From CAYRSS01 sp964426945 (lineage in GTDB: Bacteria > Planctomycetota > Phycisphaerae > UBA1845): a stretch of 7,765 nt of DNA. Both the position numbers and the translations under genes were made by a program. Position 1 is the first letter of the stretch, and the number at the start of each line of letters is the position of its first letter. The stretch lies in contig CAYRSS010000095.1 of assembly GCA_964426945.1 (NCBI GenBank), forward strand, positions 1 through 7,765, written 5' to 3'. The notes under the pieces were generated by a model, which had not been told where the DNA came from, did no database searches, and was given only the letters and a program-made list of their open reading frames with translations. Positions 5,745-7,765 of the stretch are shown piece by piece.

Positions 5745-6137
5745 CTACGCTTCGTCGACAGCGCCGTCGTCGCAGGCGGGCGGCTGGGTGCCCGTGGCCT
5801 GTGCTCGAAGGGCGTGCCACTCCACCATCGCATCGAGATGCACGCCGGTGCTCGCCACGTAGGCTCGGCGCCGGCGACGGTCGACGATGCTGCGCTCGTC
5901 CAGGAACGCGATGGCGACGTCGACCTGCGTATGGGGCAGGTCGAGCGCCGCGGCCATGTCCTGCACCCCGAATCCCTCCTCGCGGGGATGATTGTCGAGA
6001 GCCCAGGCGACCTTCTCGAACGTGGCGAGCCCGCATCGATGCGTGTAGCTACGGCCGTCCTCCGCGACGACGGTGCGCACCAGGTGGCCGTCCTCGTACG
6101 CGAAGCTGACGTCTCGATGCCTGTAACCTCGGCGCAT
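5745..6137 (-). CDS. Winged-helix-like small protein, 130 aa
   Basis: The protein starts with a compact, probably beta-rich segment (VSFAYEDGHLVRTVVAEDGR) and then YTHRCGLATFEKVAWALDN. Residues about 40-95 look like a winged helix: a helix, FGVQDMAAALDLPHTQVDVA as helix-turn-helix, FLDERSIVDRRRRRAYVA as third helix and wing, then VHLDAMVEWHALRA. It resembles a family of ~110-residue planctomycete proteins I remember from similar elements, with no defined function. DNA binding is plausible. The start at 6135-6137 has AGGAGG five bases upstream, and that SD overlaps the TAG stop of the preceding gene (gap of nine bases), so translation is likely coupled. The C-terminal ~20 residues look disordered. 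Confidence 0.8.
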   Translation of the reverse strand: MRRGYRHRDVSFAYEDGHLVRTVVAEDGRSYTHRCGLATFEKVAWALDNHPREEGFGVQDMAAALDLPHTQVDVAIAFLDERSIVDRRRRRAYVASTGVHLDAMVEWHALRAQATGTQPPACDDGAVDEA

Positions 6138-6146
6138 GGTGGCCTC

Positions 6147-6503
6147 CTATCGCGCGGCGCTGAACTGTCCGCGGTCGACCTTGGTGAAGCGCGATTCGTC
6201 GCCCTTCGCGCTGATCTCGCGAATCATCGCGGCGTACAGCGTCGCGTGAGGGGTTTTGCCGCCGGGGCTGGTCCAAAGACCCTGGTCGGCCATCGCGGTG
6301 ATCATCTCCTGCGCGGTCATGGGCTGGCCGGCCTTCTTCAGGACCGCAGCCGCCGCGTCGAGGGCGCTGAGGCGTTTGGGCTCGCCCGCGGTCTTCGTGG
6401 GCTGCTTCTTCGGCTTGGCGGCGGCCTTCGTGGCCTTCGCCTTCGAGTTCTTAGAGCCCTTCGCCTTCTTCGCACCGGTCTTCTTGGTCGTCTTCGTAGC
6501 CAT
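6147..6503 (-). CDS. Internal-start product: histone-like HARE-HTH protein, 118 aa
   Basis: The in-frame ATG at 6501-6503 is preceded by GAGGAG with six to seven bases spacing (GAGGAGATCGACATG), better than the upstream start's SD. From here the protein is MATKTTKKTGAKKAKG..., a lysine/alanine/threonine-rich basic tail plus the HARE-HTH domain, which by itself has the exact architecture of stand-alone planctomycete proteins I recall. The acidic codons just upstream (Asn-Glu-Glu-Glu-Ile-Asp) are the SD itself read as protein, an argument that this was or is a genuine initiation site. I list it separately because both forms may be made. Confidence 0.6.
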   Translation of the reverse strand: MATKTTKKTGAKKAKGSKNSKAKATKAAAKPKKQPTKTAGEPKRLSALDAAAAVLKKAGQPMTAQEMITAMADQGLWTSPGGKTPHATLYAAMIREISAKGDESRFTKVDRGQFSAAR

Positions 6504-6896
6504 GTCGATCTCCTCTTCGTTGGCCGCCCGGTGGGCGGCGTGGTCATCTGTCGCACCGACCGACGAGGCCGGTGTCTGCCTGGCTTCTTGGGGACAATGC
6601 TCGGCCCAGCAGCCGGCGCACAGCGGCCGGCCGAGGTAGGTGAGTGCGGGCGTGCCGGCGCAGCCTGGCGTCGCGCAGCGCTCCGGGTCGATGGTCATCT
6701 CGGCCACCGCGGGGGCTGCGTCTTCCACCGCCCGCCGCAGCCGCCGCGCGCTCTTGATGTGAAGGGCTCGCCCGGTCTTCAGGTTGGTGGCGGTCCACCC
6801 GCCCCGCGGGGAGTGCGCGTCGAGGCGGACGCGGACGATCGATCCGCTGACCTTCGCGTAGTAGACCCCGCCGATAGCAACCTCTCGCATGAACAT
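6147..6896 (-). CDS. Three-part protein: beta-rich N-domain, zinc ribbon, lysine-rich linker and HARE-HTH, 249 aa
   Basis: Residues 1-55 form a small beta-rich module (VAIGGVYYAKVSGSIVRVRL, then TNLKTGRALHIKSARRLRR) like small planctomycete proteins that often stand alone. A zinc ribbon follows with C74-x4-C79 and C93-x2-C96. After an acidic stretch comes an alanine/lysine-rich segment (about 133-170), like histone H1 tails. Residues about 175-249 match an HB1/ASXL restriction-endonuclease (HARE) helix-turn-helix domain: SALDAAAAVLKKAGQPMTAQ, GLWTSPGGKTPHATLYAAMI, RFTKVDRGQF. The HARE family is known as a DNA-associated winged helix, sometimes linked to modified-DNA recognition. The start at 6896 has GGAG seven bases upstream. 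An internal in-frame ATG at 6503 has its own excellent SD, so this may be two ancestral genes fused by loss of a stop, or a dual-start gene. A nucleoid-associated role is inference. Confidence 0.85.
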   Translation of the reverse strand: MFMREVAIGGVYYAKVSGSIVRVRLDAHSPRGGWTATNLKTGRALHIKSARRLRRAVEDAAPAVAEMTIDPERCATPGCAGTPALTYLGRPLCAGCWAEHCPQEARQTPASSVGATDDHAAHRAANEEEIDMATKTTKKTGAKKAKGSKNSKAKATKAAAKPKKQPTKTAGEPKRLSALDAAAAVLKKAGQPMTAQEMITAMADQGLWTSPGGKTPHATLYAAMIREISAKGDESRFTKVDRGQFSAAR

Positions 6897-6926
6897 CGCG
6901 ATTCTCCTGTTGGTCGCACGCAGCGA

Positions 6927-7187
6927 TCAGATCGCCTCGTCCAGGAAGCGATCGACCTCCGCCGCGTCCATGCGGCTGAGGAACGCGACCAGGTTGACCA
7001 GGTCGCCGCGGACCTTGCCCAGATCGCCGGCGAATCCGTAGTTCTTCGCATCGTCCGCGGCCCGCTGGCCGTGCTTGTCGAGCTCCATTTCCATCACGTC
7101 GAGCAGCCGGGCGATGTCGCTGCGGTTCCTGGCGTACGACTCGGCGGCGGTCGGTTCGTTCGTGGTCGTCGTCGTCTTTGTGGTCAT
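6927..7187 (-). CDS. Small helical protein of unknown function, 86 aa
   Basis: The start at 7185-7187 (MTTKTTTTTNEP) has GGAG seven bases upstream in the leader ACGGAGAACCGCG; an earlier in-frame ATG at 7322 would run through the promoter cassette and is rejected. After a threonine-rich N-terminus the protein is mostly helical: SYARNRSDIARLLDVMEMEL, NYGFAGDLGKVRGDLVNLVA, LSRMDAAEVDRFLDEAI. It resembles a small planctomycete element family I have seen with the DUF6900-like and HARE-HTH genes, without known function. No signal or membrane segment. It is the first gene of the 7187-to-5745 operon, followed by the HARE gene after 30 bp, with cassette B upstream as probable promoter. Confidence 0.75.
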   Translation of the reverse strand: MTTKTTTTTNEPTAAESYARNRSDIARLLDVMEMELDKHGQRAADDAKNYGFAGDLGKVRGDLVNLVAFLSRMDAAEVDRFLDEAI

Positions 7188-7214
7188 CGCGGTTCTCCGT
7201 TTGGCGTTTCTCGC

Positions 7215-7338
7215 TGGTCGCGTACGCTCGCTTCCAACAACCGCATTAAGCCATTTTCGAGCGGAGGACATCCACTGTTTTCCGGGGGAATCTGGCAGAT
7301 TTCTATCAGTTATTATATCCACTGTGGCCGAACGGCGG
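7215..7338 (-). promoter_or_regulatory. Upstream cassette, copy B, with TATAAT in the divergent promoter region
   Basis: Diverged second copy of the cassette at 5403-5525, placed upstream of the minus-strand operon and between it and the plus-strand gene at 7394. It carries an exact TATAAT on the minus strand (7317-7312), flanked by the palindrome CCACTGTGG (7319-7327), and two TTTTC boxes at 7254-7262 and 7278-7286, 24 bp apart as in copy A. No good -35 is seen 17 bp upstream of TATAAT, so activation by a bound protein, or an extended or atypical promoter, is possible. The plus-strand gene has no clear promoter of its own here. Confidence 0.65.
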
Positions 7339-7393
7339 CTAAACTATGGCGCGGGCGAGCCACATTCCATGAGGTCATCGCCCGGGGGTCACC

Positions 7394-7603
7394 ATGAGTA
7401 AGCCCACGCTGAATCCCAGCGCTGTGTCGCCCGCGGATCTGGCCCAGCTCCTGAGCGCCGCCGGACGGCGACGAATCACGGTCGAGATGATCGACGAGGA
7501 CATAGGCCTCGGGGCGCCCGCCAACGCCGACGGCACGCTCAACCTCATCAACTATGGCGCGTGGCTGGTCAAAGAAATGGCGGAGGACGACGGTGGCGAT
7601 TGA
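7394..7603 (+). CDS. Small helix-turn-helix-like protein, 69 aa
   Basis: The pattern LNPSAVSPADLAQLLSAAG, then ITVEMIDEDIGLGAPANADG, then TLNLINYGAWLVKEMAEDD suggests a small winged-helix or helix-turn-helix fold, and it repeats in the next gene, so the two are paralogous modules. I recall such a protein standing just before terminase genes in planctomycete elements. The ATG at 7394 has only a weak SD (GGGGGT a few bases upstream). Its 3' end overlaps the next start by 11 bases, indicating translational coupling. It is divergent from the minus-strand operon. A role as small terminase subunit or a regulator of packaging genes is a guess. Confidence 0.7.
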   Translation: MSKPTLNPSAVSPADLAQLLSAAGRRRITVEMIDEDIGLGAPANADGTLNLINYGAWLVKEMAEDDGGD

Positions 7604-7765
7604 CCCGCGCCAGCTCCGGCCGTCGCAGCTTGTGCAGTTGGTCAACTCGACCAGCCTCGGCACGGTCATCGGTGAGCGACAGTTGCATCGACATCGCAGC
7701 CGCGCGGGCTTGCGCATCGGCGACGGCCGGCGCGTCGACCTGCTCAAGTACCTCGCCTGGCTGCG
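7593..7765 (+). CDS. N-terminus of a larger protein with the same module, possibly terminase (runs off window)
   Basis: The GTG at 7593-7595 lies inside the end of the preceding gene and opens VAIDPRQLRPSQLVQLVNST, then LGTVIGERQLHRHRSRAGLR, IGDGRRVDLLKYLAWL, to the window edge. The motif ERQLHRHRxRAG-x-R-IGDGR-x-VDLL-x-Y-x-AWL is one I remember at the N-terminus of planctomycete GpA-like terminases or of a gene immediately before them. It aligns with the 69-aa protein: [N/D]P-x5-P-x-[D/Q]L-x-QL, and a C-terminal L-x2-Y-x-AWL. The gene is 3'-incomplete here, so its product cannot be fixed from this window. Confidence 0.7.
   Translation, partial: MAIDPRQLRPSQLVQLVNSTSLGTVIGERQLHRHRSRAGLRIGDGRRVDLLKYLAWL

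Noticed and set aside
4281..7397. A plus-strand frame of 1038 codons without a stop, antisense to the whole small-gene cluster
   Set aside because: It overlaps the methyltransferase and every minus-strand gene, has an R/G/A/H-rich translation without domains, and crosses the promoter cassettes. The minus-strand genes have good SDs and family-like sequences, so this is a high-GC artefact.
7215..7401. Both upstream cassettes read as similar peptides (SHFRA... to ...ERR) on the plus strand
   Set aside because: The similarity is explained by nucleotide duplication: the copies differ by small indels that break the reading frame locally and no start/SD precedes them, so I treat the cassettes as regulatory rather than coding.
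1..7765. Search for a CRISPR array, complete tRNA or rRNA, and insertion-sequence ends
   Set aside because: No regularly spaced repeats, no full cloverleaf, no rRNA-like sequence and no transposase with terminal inverted repeats could be found by reading both strands.

Overview
The window reads as accessory, phage-like DNA from a high-GC bacterium, most probably a planctomycete. This rests on recalled family resemblance, not a search: the style of the tyrosine recombinase, the GpA-type terminase tail, the small DUF-like proteins of the minus-strand cluster and the paired small proteins at the right edge all look like genes I associate with planctomycete integrated elements. No ordinary housekeeping gene is complete; the only chromosomal-looking piece is a fragment of tmRNA.

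Left part (1-2752, genes on the minus strand). Positions 1-524 hold no gene I can defend, only a perfect 17-bp tandem repeat. Positions 525-1157 carry the C-terminal part of a GpA-type terminase large subunit, broken by an in-frame stop and probable frameshifts. It abuts the 3' end of a 500-residue tyrosine recombinase (1144-2646). The recombinase leader folds into a long imperfect hairpin that covers its ribosome binding site. Behind it lie a candidate promoter, a short AT-rich direct repeat and, at 2753, the 3' end of a tmRNA-like gene, the likely attachment site.

Middle (2753-4854). The tmRNA fragment has only its T arm, acceptor strand and some upstream sequence; the body of ssrA is absent. 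An open frame reads antisense through it into a short tail of the kind seen at planctomycete integrase C-termini. A GC-rich stretch with a perfect 13-bp inverted repeat follows, then a ParB-domain/beta-class DNA methyltransferase fusion (3490-4854).

Right part (4855-7765). Five small genes (six products if an internal start is used) run on the minus strand from 7187 down to 4884. Several are linked by short gaps and good Shine-Dalgarno sequences. They include a histone-like/HARE-HTH protein with a zinc ribbon, a winged-helix-like protein, and three small proteins of unknown role. Two of the transcription units are preceded by diverged copies of the same ~123-bp upstream cassette. Divergently, on the plus strand, two overlapping and mutually similar small-protein frames begin; the second runs off the window and I suspect it is the N-terminus of a packaging protein.

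The simplest overall model is two phage-derived elements joined at one ssrA attachment site: a left one with recombinase and a decayed terminase, and a right one with methyltransferase, small regulators and the start of a packaging module. An alternative is a circular or excised form in which 2753 is attP.
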